64,000 nucleotides of DNA from Ditylenchus dipsaci (taxonomy: Eukaryota; Nematoda; Chromadorea; Rhabditida; Anguinidae): positions 62,001 to 126,000 of the forward strand of contig SADC01000002.1 of assembly GCA_004194705.1 (NCBI GenBank). Reading direction: 5' to 3'. Below are positions 19,661-30,654 of this stretch, in pieces. Each line of letters opens with the position of its first letter. Position 1 is the first letter of the stretch. Under the pieces are notes generated by a model. It was not told where the DNA came from and did no database searches. It worked only from the letters and a program-made list of their open reading frames with translations. A program made the translations under genes and the position numbers.

Positions 19661-21620
19661 GAACTCGAGTTAGGCGATTAGAACTCGAGTTAGGCGATTA
19701 GAACTCGAGTTGGGCGATTAGAACCAGAGTTGGGCGAGTAGAACCAGAGTTGGGCGAGTAGAACTCGAGTTGGGCGATTAGAACTCGAGTTGGGCGAGTA
19801 GAACCAGAGTTGGGCGAGTAGAACCAGAGTTGGGCGAGTAGAACTCGAGTTGGGCGATTAGAACTCGAGTTGGGCGATTAGAACCAGAGTTGGGCGAGTA
19901 GAACTCGAGTTGGGCGATTAGAACTCGAGTTGGGCGATTAGAACCAGAGTTGGGCGAGTAGAACTCGAGTTGGGCGATTAGAACTCGAGTTGGGCGATTA
20001 GAACCAGAGTTGGGCGAGTAGAACTCGAGTTAGGCGATTAGAACTCGAGTTGGGCGATTAGAACCAGAGTTGGGCGAGTAGAACTCGAGTTAGGCGATTA
20101 GAACTCGAGTTGGGCGAGTAGAACCAGAGTTGGGCGAGTAGAACCAGAGTTGGGCGAGTAGAACTCGAGTTGGGCGATTAGAACTCGAGTTGGGCGATTA
20201 GAACCAGAGTTGGGCGAGTAGAACTCGAGTTGGGCGATTAGAACTCGAGTTGGGCGATTAGAACCAGAGTTGGGCGAGTAGAACTCGAGTTGGGCGATTA
20301 GAACTCGAGTTGGGCGATTAGAACCAGAGTTGGGCGAGTAGAACTCGAGTTGGGCGATTAGAACTCGAGTTGGGCGATTAGAACCAGAGTTGGGCGAGTA
20401 GAACTCGAGTTAGGCGATTAGAACTCGAGTTGGGCGATTAGAACCAGAGTTGGGCGAGTAGAACTCGAGTTAGGCGATTAGAACTCGAGTTAGGCGAGTA
20501 GAACCAGAGTTGGGCGAGTAGAACTCGAGTTAGGGCGATTAGAACTCGAGTTGGGCGATTAGAACCAGAGTTGGGCGAGTAGAACCAGAGTTGGGCGAGT
20601 AGAACTCGAGTTGGGCGATTAGAACTCGAGTTGGGCGAGTAGAACCAGAGTTGGGCGAGTAGAACCAGAGTTGGGCGAGTAGAACTCGAGTTGGGCGAGT
20701 AGAACCAGAGTTGGGCGAGTAGAACCAGAGTTGGGCGAGTAGAACTCGAGTTGGGCGATTAGAACTCGAGTTGGGCGAGTAGAACCAGAGTTGGGCGAGT
20801 AGAACCAGAGTTGGGCGAGTAGAACTCGAGTTGGGCGATTAGAACTCGAGTTGGGCGAGTAGAACCAGAGTTGGGCGAGTAGAACCAGAGTTGGGCGAGT
20901 AGAACTCGAGTTGGGCGATTAGAACTCGAGTTGGGCGAGTAGAACCAGAGTTGGGCGAGTAGAACCAGAGTTGGGCGAGTAGAACTCGAGTTGGGCGATT
21001 AGAACTCGAGTTGGGCGAGTAGAACCAGAGTTGGGCGAGTAGAACCAGAGTTGGGCGAGTAGAACTCGAGTTGGGCGATTAGAACTCGAGTTGGGCGAGT
21101 AGAACCAGAGTTGGGCGAGTAGAACCAGAGTGGGCGAGTAGAACTCGAGTTGGGCGAGTAGAACTCGAGTTGGGCGAGTAGAACCAGAGTTGGGCGAGTA
21201 GAACTCGAGTTGGGCGATTAGAACTCGAGTTGGGCGAGTAGAACCAGAGTTGGGCGAGTAGAACCAGAGTTGGGCGAGTAGAACTCGAGTTGGGCGATTA
21301 GAACTCGAGTTGGGCGAGTAGAACCAGAGTTGGGCGAGTAGAACCAGAGTTGGGCGAGTAGAACTCGAGTTGGGCGATTAGAACTCGAGTTGGGCGAGTA
21401 GAACCAGAGTTGGGCGAGTAGAACCAGAGTTGGGCGAGTAGAACTCGGGTTGGGCGATTAGAACTCGAGTTGGGCGATTAGAACCCGAGTTGGGCGAGTA
21501 GAACCAGAGTGGGCGAGTAGAACCAGAGTTGGGCGAGTAGAACTCGAGTTGGGCGAGTAGAACCAGAGTTGGGCGAGTAGAACCAGAGTTGGGCGAGTAG
21601 AACTCGAGTTGGGCGAGAAG
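19661..21620 (+). repeat. 20-bp satellite with 60-bp and 80-bp higher-order registers
   Basis: About 98 tandem copies of a 20-bp monomer in three main forms: GAACTCGAGTTGGGCGATTA (a), GAACCAGAGTTGGGCGAGTA (b) and GAACTCGAGTTGGGCGAGTA (c). From about 19861 to 20480 the order is a-a-b (60 bp). From about 20560 to 21120 it is b-b-a-c (80 bp). Some early monomers read GAGTTAGGCGATTA and thus contain TTAGGC. One-base indels at 20533, 21131 and 21510 shift the register. No coding potential. Confidence 0.97.
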
Positions 21621-21835
21621 AACTCAATTCTACTCAGATCAAAGATTACTCACAGCTCGAGTAGGATCGCGAGTAACTTTTGATCCAAAACTCCACTCGT
21701 GTGTCTGAAACGAGTTGAGTAGATCAAAAGTAACTCATGATCTTTGAACCTACTCGGCCCGTCTGAAACACGTCGAGTAGATCACGAGTTACTTTTGATC
21801 CAAAACTCTACTAACCTACCTGAATACGACCCCTG
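21621..21835. repeat. inverted-repeat flank of the satellite
   Basis: GAGTAACTTTTGATCCAAAACTC (21669) is followed by inverted and variant forms (GAGTAGATCAAAAGTAACTC, GAGTAGATCACGAGTTACTTT), all containing the satellite-related word CGAGTAG/GAGTAG. It could be a decayed edge of the array or an element that seeded it. Confidence 0.6.
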
Positions 21836-22225
21836 TTTCTACTTTTCAGATTTTGGTCGACTGCCCAAAAATATCAAAATCGTCCTCAAATTTTCCAATT
21901 TTTAAGGGGTTGAAAATAATCCCAATGCGGGATTCATAGAGAATATACAGTATGTACAACAATTTCGAAAAATGACCCAATTTTTTCTTTGAAGTAAAAT
22001 TTTTACATTGAATTGTCATAACTACCTCAATGATACCTCACTTGAAAGCCCGTGATCTGCGCTTTCTTTCAATACAGGCGCCATCATCAACATGCACCCA
22101 TTCGCAATTAATTTTTTTTGGCACGTTTTCAAACATTTTAAATAGGGAATGGTTCGACAACCGCCCGAAATTTGCCTTATAAAATCGATCTTTTAATTCT
22201 TTACCTACAATTTTGCTAATGGCTC
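21836..22225. other. no gene or clear repeat seen
   Basis: AT-rich unique-looking sequence between the satellite flank and a small MITE. Confidence 0.4.
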
Positions 22226-22320
22226 ATTTATAAACGTTGTCGTTGTCGTCGTCGTTGGCGTTGTCGTTGGCGTAAAAGTGCCTTTATAAAACATTTTTTC
22301 CAACGACAACGTTTATAAAT
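22226..22320. mobile_element. short MITE with ATTTATAAACGTTGTCG ends
   Basis: ATTTATAAACGTTGTCGTTG and its reverse complement bound 95 bp. The left half contains GTCGTTGTCG/GTTGGC repeats. Confidence 0.7.
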
Positions 22321-22848
22321 TAGACATAACCGTTCAGGCTGAATTTTTATTAACTAATACTACGCAAAAAACTGAGTCGATTTCAAAAAAATTATCCGAA
22401 ATAATCGATCCTAAGTGGGTTAAAAAGCGTGACATACAATTTTCGGGGTCTCAGGTTCGAATACCCCCTTGAGCATACCTGGTTTTTCCCACTTTTCTGG
22501 CAAAACTCAAAACCTTAAGCATCACATGTCACTTCTGATGAGTTTTCTGAACTCTACGACCCAGATTACCCATAGAACAGTTAAGAATAAAAAGATTTGT
22601 GAATGGGAAGTGGGTTAAAAAGTGTGACGAACATTTGTTAGCGCTACATTCCTACAGAAATACTATATGTAGATTGAATTCGACAATAAGAATTGATCAC
22701 ATCTGCTTTTTTGAAGTTTCATACTCGAAAATCGTGACTTGGTTGGTTTGTACAGGGTGTCCGGAAATCACGCGCACTTTTTTCTTTTTGTCCCAATTTT
22801 CTAATATCTTGTTCATTTTGATTTTATTCATGCTGTCTGCATTATATA

Positions 22849-23060
22849 CAGTCAAACCTCTTTAAACCGGCACCCACAAAAGTTCGTTCCAGCCTTGGGT
22901 CCGACACTTTTTTTAACCCAATTTTTGAAAGCTTTTAGCATTTCTGTTTCGACAGTCTGGTCGGAAATATCGCGAGGATTCCGATTTTGCCGATCGTTTT
23001 TTTTAAAATCCTGCGATTTCATCATTAAAAAATCAAAACCTCTTTAAACCGGCACCCCAT
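22849..23060 (+). mobile_element. pogo-like element end, CTTTAAACCGGCACCC phrase
   Basis: CAGTCAAACCTCTTTAAACC after TA, with the phrase CCTCTTTAAACCGGCACCCC repeated at 23037-23058, and internal homology to 16992-17165. No right end located. Confidence 0.65.
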
Positions 23061-23544
23061 TTCGAAATGTTCGATTCCCATTGGAGGTAGAATTTTTCCT
23101 CGACTTTTCAAAATTTTCGTCAAATTATTTCTCGTTTGAATTTTGCTGGTACCCGCCTTTTAAAATATTCCCATCAGCGACGAGCATGGCCCTTTAACTC
23201 TGATTTTTTTAAGACTACAAAAGCGAGGCTGTACGCATCATTAAGTTACCACTTTTAAAAAATTTGGCTACGCGGCTTCTTGCATGGTCAATCTAAAAAT
23301 GTTTGGGCCCAAATTCTTGGAAATCTCCAACTTTACGTAGGATTCTGTTTTATAGTCACAAAACCGTTAAGCCACCTGAAAAAGATCACAATGCTTGTAA
23401 CAAAAAATGTTTAGAAACTGACCAATCAAGAGGCTACATAGCCACATTTTTGAAAAGGGGCGCGCAATCCTGACGCACCGTGTGGTTTTACTGAACATTT
23501 TATGTATTTTTTTCACAGCTTTTATATACTGTAAAAACTATATA

Positions 23545-23662
23545 AAAAGGGCTAGGGGACATTTTTCAAAAACGACTATTTTCAAAAACGACATTTTTTC
23601 AAACGACACTTTTCAAAACCACATTTTCCCAAACGACATTTTTCCAAAACGAAATATTTCCA
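23545..23662 (+). repeat. tandem TTTTCAAAAACGACATT units
   Basis: Six imperfect 15-18 bp units of TTTTCAAAAACGACA with a CCAAACGACATTT variant. The single-arm layout resembles the arrays in the foldback elements. Confidence 0.7.
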
Positions 23663-23849
23663 AGGGTCTAAGATAGCCAAATTGATAGCTTTTGGTGGAT
23701 TGATCAACGTTTCTGGTCTGGTCCAGACAAGCACTGCGGCTCAGAAGCCAAAGATCGAGGGAATCAAAGAGGCTTTCGCAGCGTTGAATGTGGAGGAGAT
23801 GGGCAACGGTATGGCCCTAATGGCAAACGCAATCGACGGATCAATTTAG
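23663..23849 (+). CDS. unrecognised coding-like fragment
   Basis: A frame open for 61 codons after the tandem repeat has balanced amino-acid composition and a codon mix unlike its AT-rich surroundings. Residues include GGLINVSGLVQTS, AAQKPKIEGIKEAF and GNGMALMANAIDGSI before the stop. There is no start codon. It may be the tail of a transposon protein or a captured exon. I do not recognise a family. Confidence 0.35.
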
Positions 23850-23924
23850 AAGATATGAACATTGATGGAGTCTGAAATGGTTTTGTCTGAAGTGGAGTTT
23901 TAGCCTGTTTTGTCTTGTCGAAAT

Positions 23925-24470
23925 TTAACCGTCCGTTTCTCAGCCCTGTATTTTTATAAAACAACAGTCAACATGTCATTATGTAGATAAATCAAAGAAC
24001 TTTCGAATCATGCAATGGATTTTATCTTTTCATCGACATTTTTTGAGAAAAGCTATTATTTATGTGACTAAACAGTCATTTTCTTTAGATTTTCCTTTAT
24101 TTTGACTAGGAAGCGACGTTTTCATGTTGATGGTCATAACTTTTCTTATAATGATCAAAAAAATAAGTTTGACCTACCAAATTGTAGCCGAGACAAAGTC
24201 AAACCAGAAGTAAGATGATATCTGCTTCAAAATAAATGAAAACATCGAGCGGTGCATTACAAACCGAACTGCGTCTATACTTATGATACGTCTGATTTCA
24301 ATGTTTACAACTACAAATTATTTTCTTGCGCTTTCTAACTTGGTTTTTTGCGCCAGAACATGTTTTTTCGCCTAAATGTATCTCGTTATATTAAAAAATT
24401 TCTCACTTTTAGTCAAAAATCGCTAAAATATCACAAAGTATGGGTGCGGTTATACTTATGATACGGAGTG
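23925..24470. mobile_element. TE relics: palindrome-MITE relative and GTATCATAAGTATAACCGC end
   Basis: 23925-24110 is a diverged relative of the centre of the palindrome at 5195-6046. 24416-24466 ends GGGTGCGGTTATACTTATGA, and its reverse complement occurs at 30657-30710, so this is the terminus of another repeat family. ACTGCGTCTATACTTATGATACG at 24272 is a partial inverted partner. Confidence 0.6.
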
Positions 24471-24479
24471 TAGGTTGAG

Positions 24480-25440
24480 TATGGTTACCTGGAGAGTGGA
24501 TAGCGGCACCTGGAGAATGGGTAGGGGTACCTGAAGAGTGAATAGCACCATCTGAAGAATTTGTGGGATACCAGGACAGTGAGCAAGTGTGCTAGGAGAG
24601 TAAGTAGCTGTACCTGGAGAGCTTAGGCTGCTATGAGAGTGAGGGATAGTGTTTTACAGAGTTTTGAGATTGGTAAAGGGATTTTTGTGAGCGATGGTTT
24701 CGCGCGTTCCATTGATGTAATTTTTTATATTCTATGATTTTTTCGTAGTCCTAAATTGGTAGGAGTGCACTATAAGTTTTTTCTATAATTTTTTTTGATT
24801 GTTTGGAAGAAGAAACATTGAGTGATTAAAACTTTGATTCTTTGCGTTTCAGATAGTTATAAGATTTATAAATTTGTAAGCATGTTTGTGGGCGATGGTT
24901 TAACATCTTGTATATACAGTGGACGCTCGATATAACGTCCCGAAAAAATTCTTATTTTGGCCAGATTACAGTGTATTCTCGATAAAACGACGCTCGATAT
25001 AACGTCCGCTCGTTATAACGTCCCATTTCGGCAGGTCCTTTGAGGGACGTTATATCGAGCGTCGACTGTATGAGATTTTTAAAACTTTTTATCTATTTTG
25101 TAGCCCTAAATAGGTAAGTGTGCACTTTGTGTTTCTTTTAACATTTTTTAAGATTTTAAATTTTTTTAACATTAAATTATGTTTAGTAAATTTTTTGAAT
25201 TTTGAATTTTCAAATACTTTTTTCTGTTGCAATTGATTATTGATTGTCTGTAAATTGATTATTGTGAACATAAAATTTTTTAATCATCTCATTTGTGACT
25301 TGACAGAGGCGAGGGTGTCCACCGGTAAGCGGGGCCCGAGTCAGAACAGTGGGTGAGCGTGCCAACAGAGTGGGTAAGCGTGCGAGGAGAGTGGTGAGTA
25401 GGTGGATGTGCTGGGAGAATGGGGTAGTATGCTTGAATAT
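24480..25440 (+). repeat. interrupted array of ACCTGGAGAGTGGGTAG-like phrases
   Basis: Imperfect 20-28 bp units such as ACCTGGAGAATGGGTAGGGG lie at 24488-24640, and related GTGGGTGAGCGTGCCAACAG units at 25340-25430. They are separated by two paralogous AT-rich blocks (a GTGGGCGATGGTTT/GTGAGCGATGGTTT word, TGTAGCCCTAAATAGGTA/CGTAGTCCTAAATTGGTA) and a MITE (24917-25068). Confidence 0.5.
24917..25068. mobile_element. pogo/Tigger-like MITE, GATATAACGTCCC phrase
   Basis: Ends CAGTGGACGCTCGATATAACG and CGTTATATCGAGCGTCGACTG are flanked by TA. The phrase GCTCGATATAACGTCC occurs three times in 152 bp. Confidence 0.9.
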
Positions 25441-25890
25441 CCGATTTTGTTAATTAATTCTAAGCCAATATAAGCGGATAGTAGTTTTTGCTGATTATAT
25501 GAAAAAAAGGTATTGTGTGTTGAAAATTTTGATTTTTAGAGTTAAAGAGAGTTTTGAGATGCGGTGCGTCAATCAGCGTGGCCCGAGCGTAGGGCCCAGG
25601 GCGGCCTGGCCTGGGCCACAGACTATATATTATGGGTATTTTATCAAAGTTTTTGCGCCTGATTTTGCGATAGTCGGGCTCAGGAGGTCTGAAAGCCCCC
25701 AGATAATCAAGCGTTACAGTCAGGAATTTTCGTTTTAAAGGGTTTTGGTCCCACAGAGATGCTCCTTACCATAAATCAATGCATTGTCGATACTGTGGGC
25801 TAACTGCTGCTAAATCGTTCAAGCATCTATTGTTGTTGCGTGTTTGATATAAAAAACACTACTATTTCTACTTATTGACTATTCGGTAAT

Positions 25891-27862
25891 ATGGGTGGAG
25901 TAAAAAGTGAGTTTTTGCGCATTATACAGCCTACGAAATATTCGATCCAAAAAGTATGAAATACATCTGATTGAATCACAATGAACGCTTCAAGGAACCA
26001 AATTTAGATTAAAGGGGCATGCTCAGCGCCGATGGGAATATTTCGAAAGGCGGGTACCAGGTCGATTCAAAAAAAGAATTATTTTAAAATAAAGTCTTCT
26101 TGAGTACTCTTCGGGCAATATATATTCTAGAAGAGCTTGAAAACCTAAACTTAACCTAACCTAAAAGCATATGTGACATAGTGGTAAAGCCCTGGTGTAC
26201 CGTGAAAGTCAATGATCGGTTCGATTCCGATTGGAGGCTACATTTTTGCTTAACTTTTACTAAAATACGAAAATTTTATTCTCGTTTGAATTTCACTGTT
26301 ACCCGCTTTTTAAAATATCCCATCGGCTACGAGCATGCCCCTTTAAGTTCACTCTATTCTTTTTATACTTTAACGGGAGTCGAATGTATGAACTTTACAG
26401 CTAGCTAAATCTAGTGATTTAAGCTGTATTGACTCTTTCCTTGGCTTCTGTGACTGGTCTCACCTTGCTTGTTCTTGGTTGTGCTCTTCCTCATTTTGAG
26501 TCGGTTGATTTGGTATTTTTAAAGCGTAATCAGCATCACAACTGTTTTACAGTTCATGGTGGCCCATGTTTGTCATAGTATTTTATTTAATTGCACCCAT
26601 GCCGATCGGTATATTTGATATTTTATGTTCAATCTTTTATCATAAATCAGCATTTTAGCCATTGCAAAACATTTTCAATACGGCTCAAATGGAACATCAG
26701 GTCAGTTTGTTTTCTGAATAAGTTGTGCCATTTTTATGCGAAGCGGGTGTAATTTGGGTACTTGGTAAAGGTTGCTTTTTTTTGGCTATTTAAAGCAAAA
26801 TTTGGCGCCACTTGGATATCCCCCTCCCCCAATCATATTTTCAAAGTGTTTCCAGACACCCTATATCGACCTAAAATGGCCTCAGGAGTTCAAAAAAGCA
26901 TTATTTTTGAGTTCTGGTCAATAAAAAAATTGAGTTTTGGGACCACCCAAAATGACCCATTTTGACCATTTTTATAGGGATTTAGGTCTGTATTTGGGTG
27001 GCAATAGACCGAAAAGGGGCCAATTGTGAACAAAAAGGAAGATGTTGAACATAGTTTTGAATACTGGGGCCTACCGCATAAAAAAAAACTCTGGTATGCA
27101 TGTATTTTTATGCATCCAGAATCTGCGCCCCTGAAGGGGGCGCAGGGGGCTTGGTAGGTTAGAGATGCGCGCACTCACTTGCCTCAGACATTATTGCGAG
27201 CAAGACTCTCGATCAAAAATGCATTTAGAGACTCTTTTTGCCAAGTCCCACGTTGAAAAACATGGTAAAACAGGTAAAAGTCGAAATTTCAAAAAGCTCA
27301 AAAGTTAATTTGTTCTGGACCCGAACTTAAAAATAATGTCTTTTCTGAATTCTGAGGACATTTTAGGTCAATATAGGGTGTTTAGAAACACTTTTAAAAA
27401 AGTTGATTTGGGGGGGGGGTATATTCAAGTAGGGTCCAAAATTTTTTGACCAATCCGAAAAAATTAATTTTCAACAGTTTTCAGCAGCTGTTGAATTAGC
27501 CATCTTTTGCACAACCGGTAATATTTTGTATGCAGCTATTGTGACTATTAATTATGTTTCACCGTTTCAGGCATAGTCTTGTCAGCGTTTGCCCTTCCAT
27601 TTGTCCTCGCACATGCAGGAATAGTCAGTTTTTATAGTAATTTCAAACAAAAACAGGAAAAAGCTTTTGCCACATTTGTCGTTCGGTGGTGCATTTGTGT
27701 ATATTGTGATTAATGTTGTTTTATGTGAAAGTGTTGCCAGTTTAGATCAAGTGGATGGCGTGTGTGTTGTGCAACGTTGGCTCCATGGTGATATTTTTGA
27801 CCATCTCCGCCTACTTCAACCTGACCAGAGAGGAAGATGGCTGGAACTCCACCCTTTTTTAA
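25891..27862 (+). CDS. LEPROT: LEPROT/Vps55-family endosomal membrane protein
   Basis: This family of four-helix membrane proteins acts in endosome-to-vacuole/lysosome traffic; the vertebrate members lower surface leptin and growth-hormone receptor. Exons: 25891-25906, 26424-26499, 26553-26608, 26659-26700, 27485-27517, 27571-27623, 27746-27862, all GT-AG, total 393 nt (130 residues; human is 131). Residues seen: MGGVKTVLTLSLASVTG, LLVLGCALPHFDSWWPMF, YLIAPMPIAIAKHF, SNGTSAAVELAIFCTTG, IVLSAFALPFVLAHAGIIKW, MACVLCNVGSMVIFLTISAY and a tail EEDGWNSTLF, matching human blocks residue for residue in spacing. The four hydrophobic segments are intact. The first exon is only 16 nt; it was chosen because MGGVK aligns with MAGVK and a GTGAGT donor follows. 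Intron 4 (26701-27484) carries a transposon. No frame errors. Confidence 0.95.
26804..27434. mobile_element. long-TIR repeat (GGCGCCACTTGGATATCCCCC) in a LEPROT intron
   Basis: The left arm (from 26804, with CCTATATCGACCTAAAATGG) is repeated inverted at 27297-27434. Between them are the block ACCGCATAAAAAAAACTCTGG and the hairpin region CTGCGCCCCTGAAGGGGGCGC (27122-27142). It is the same family as 2861-4702, without the nested foldback. Confidence 0.8.
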
Positions 27863-28489
27863 ATGTACTCTCATACAAATACACTTGCACACAGTTAACA
27901 ATGGGTGGTGGTGCACAGTGCTGGACTTGACTACTACCACTACTACAACTATATATATATTCATGTATCATAATTAGTACTAAAATAACTATTGTCCATT
28001 GTCCTAGCCTAGTTTGTAATTGTGGTGGTGTATAAAGTAAAGTGTTTGGTATATTGGTTTGTTGTGCTGCCTGAGGTTGGATTGAAGTTATGTGAATATG
28101 GACTGATTGAAACTTGCAAGCAAGGAGATCGCTCCTTACTTCGGATCTTTTGTCTATTACCGAAGGCTATGCAAAAAAATAACATTAATTTTCAAAACTG
28201 ATAGAAAACTATATGAAGAACACGTAATCCGCCAAATAAGCTGTATTTCAAAGAAACTGTCCCGTCGAAATGGCATTCACCTACAAATGCAGTTACTATG
28301 CTTGAAAGGCAAAATCACTGAGCACTAGCATCTCAAATCGTTATTAAAATTCACACACAATGAAATTTCGGTTCTTTTCCATTATCGGGACCACTCTTCT
28401 GAAAGAATTTTTTTCACAGTTATCCGGCGAACATTACAGTAAGCGTACGCCAGTGGCCGCGTACGGCTTTTGTACAGGCCTGGGAAAAA

Positions 28490-28556
28490 GTGCGATCCCA
28501 CGATATCCTCCTTGCAAGTCGGCGCTCTAACCATTTGATCTATCGGGTCGCCCCAG
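28490..28556 (-). repeat. tRNA-like segment (possible SINE head)
   Basis: Read on the minus strand: GCGACCCGATAGATCAAATG, GTTAGAGCGCCGACTTGCAAG, then GGATCGCAC. This has the order of a D-arm A box, an anticodon-like loop TTGCAAG and a B-box-like GGGATCGCAC. The acceptor stem does not close, so this is probably a tRNA-derived repeat and not a functional tRNA gene. Confidence 0.35.
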
Positions 28557-28901
28557 GCCTGTTTCTTATTTCTCTGCTATCTGCCTCCCTTACATTGGCG
28601 TACCCAAGGTGGGGCTAGCCGGACTATAGCCCCACCCCTCATGATTTTCAACAATGATTCGCCCCTCTAGTCAAAAAAATTTTGCAATCCTGTGTACGCC
28701 TCTGGAACCTTATTATGAAGGTGATAATGGCGATACAATCAAACCTCGATATAATAACGGGTGGTCCAAAAGTTCTGTTACAAACTTTGAGACCAATTAT
28801 TCATTGTGTTATCTTATCGTTTTGATAAGATTTTGATACCATCTTGTAGCCCTGACTCTCCTCTACAAAATAAGGTATTATACGTCTACAACATCATAAC
28901 A

Positions 28902-29601
28902 ATGTCTGATCTTCGAGCTGGAATTGTGAGACTACACCAAGAAGGAAATTCGCAAGCTGAAATTTCACGCCTACTCAACGTAAACAAAATGACTGTCTCC
29001 CGTGCCATCAAGCGATTTGAAGAAACTGGAAGCAATGAAGATAGGCCTCGAAGCGGACGCCCAGTGACTGCGACTACAGACGAGAACATGCAACTCATTG
29101 CTGACAAGATTTGCTACTGCAACGACCATGAGGAAGGACACATCCACAGCAAGACCGATTCCAAAAGAAATTTGGCTACTGAGCTTGGAATTTCTGCTTC
29201 ATCCGCCCTTCGAATCATTCATGAAGCCTTTGAAATGAAATCGCGCAAGACAGCAGAAGGGCAGCTGCTTAACGACAATGCCAAGGAGAAGCGCTTGACT
29301 CGCTGCAAAAGGTTGGCCCGCCGCTTTGCCGCCAATCGACAACGCAACATCCTCTTCACAGATGAGAAGTGGTTCGACATCGAACAAAGTCGCAACTCGC
29401 AAAATGATAGGTTGGTTTTTTGCCTTCTTGCCAAACCATAATCCAATTTTCAGAATATGGAGTGCCAATCCATTGCCTCCTCAGCTCAAATTCGTTGAAC
29501 GAACCCAGAAACCAAAACAAGTCATGGTGTGGGCAGGAGTTTCTTACGATGCCAAAACTCCACTCATTTTCGTGCCTCAAGGAGTGAAAGTAAATAGTTA
29601 A
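28902..29601 (+). pseudogene. Tc1/mariner-like transposase, truncated
   Basis: Tc1/mariner transposases cut and paste DNA at TA sites using a DD(E/D) centre. Exon 1 (28902-29410) starts MSDLRAGIVRLHQEGNSQAE. It has two helix-turn-helix segments (QAEISRLLNVNKMTVSRAIKRF and a second near SASSALRIIHEAF) with the GRP linker (RSGRPVT), then the first catalytic Asp in ILFTDEKWF. A 43-nt GT-AG intron (29411-29453) joins RN..QNDR to IWSANPLPP. Exon 2 continues QVMVWAGVSYDAKTPLIFVP and stops at 29601, exactly where a TA-flanked MITE begins. The second and third catalytic residues are lost. A possible left end, AACGGGTGGTCC, lies at 28758. Confidence 0.85.
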
Positions 29602-30028
29602 CACTAAAACCTCGATATAAATATCGAGGGTGTAACACCCTCGATATAACGACACCCAAAATTGACTAAGTTGACTAAATTGAACTTAGCCCATACCACT
29701 CGATTGAACTTGACAAAACCAACCCCCCCTCACCAGTCAGGGGATCAAGGCAATTTTTTTACATTTTTAAATACCAATTATTACTTTGCATAAAAATCAC
29801 TGAAAAGACTCAAAAACAATTTATTTTACACTTTTTGTGCAAAAATTATTGGTGTTGATAAATGTGAAAAAATTCTTGCCTTGGTCCCCCAAGATGAATG
29901 ACTGGGGGTTAAGTCCAAGTGTGCCACCAATTTGGTCAGCTTTGACTAAAATTCAGTCAAATAAACCCTCGATATAACGACACCCTTAAGTCGGTTCCTT
30001 GGGGTGTCGTTATATCGAGGTTTGGCTG
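29602..30028. mobile_element. pogo/Tigger-like MITE, GATATAACGACACCC phrase
   Basis: The element begins ACACTAAAACCTCGATATAA after TA and ends GTTATATCGAGGTTTGGCTG before TA. The phrase CCTCGATATAACGACACCC occurs near both ends. It disrupts the Tc1-like transposase reading frame. Confidence 0.8.
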
Positions 30029-30242
30029 TAGTAGTCAAGGTGATAATGTTGACCATAATCACCTCAATCATCACACTAAACATTAAAAAAAACTTGCTAA
30101 ATGGCCGTGAAAAAATTCTTTCAACGGGTGGTCCCGATAATGGAAAAGAACCTACGTAAAATTCACACACAATGACACACAATGAAAATTTTTTTATAAC
30201 ACACAATGAAATTTCTCGACTGAGCAGCTGCTGTACGATGTA

Positions 30243-30399
30243 CAGTCGACGCTCGATATAACGAACCGTTTTGTTTTTTTGTTTATTTGGGCAGCGATGA
30301 AGTAAAATGACTAAAATTGCCGCTCGATATAACGAACGCTCGATATAAGGAACCTCTGTGGCTGGTCCCCAGGGGGTTCATTGTATCGAGCGTCGACTG
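30243..30399. mobile_element. pogo/Tigger-like MITE, GATATAACGAACC phrase
   Basis: Ends CAGTCGACGCTCGATATAACG and GTATCGAGCGTCGACTG are flanked by TA. The GCTCGATATAACGAACG phrase is repeated internally. 157 bp. Confidence 0.9.
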
Positions 30400-30654
30400 T
30401 ACCAACGACCGGGTACACTTTTTGAAATATTTTTCGTAAATCATATTTCAACCTTTCCTACATCACTCTATTACTCTTAAAACGACTTAAAAATTTCTTT
30501 TTCGACATTTTTTTTCACATAGAAAGTCAGTTTTTAAAAGAAAAGATTAACCAAAATTTGACCTTTTGCATAGTGGGACCAAGGAAAACAGCTAATAATA
30601 AATTTACTTTAACCTGTTTTGATCACTGGAGCTGGGCAAAAAGAGCCTCTACAA

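Larger units (their letters stand above)
28370..30152. mobile_element. composite DNA transposon bounded by GGTTCTTTTCCATTATCGGG repeats
   Basis: The left end GGTTCTTTTCCATTATCGGG and the right end, its inverted copy finishing GATAATGGAAAAGAACC, share about 45 bp with mismatches (GGACCAC, GAAAGAATTTTTT). Directly repeated AAAATTCACACACAATGA words lie just outside both ends (28348 and 30157). Inside are a tRNA-like segment, a Tc1/mariner-like transposase fragment and a pogo-like MITE, so the locus has been hit several times. Confidence 0.65.

Noticed and set aside
19661..21620. CRISPR-like array because of regular repeats
   Set aside because: There are no unique spacers; units abut directly and vary in an ordered higher-order pattern. 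This is a eukaryotic satellite.
28490..28556. Functional tRNA gene on the minus strand
   Set aside because: A and B box-like words and an anticodon-like loop are present, but the acceptor stem does not pair.
28735..30030. A single pogo-like element from ACAATCAAACCTCGATATAA (28735) to 30028
   Set aside because: A closer left end with TA lies at 29600 and the 28735 word has no matching phrase structure; kept as an unresolved relic.
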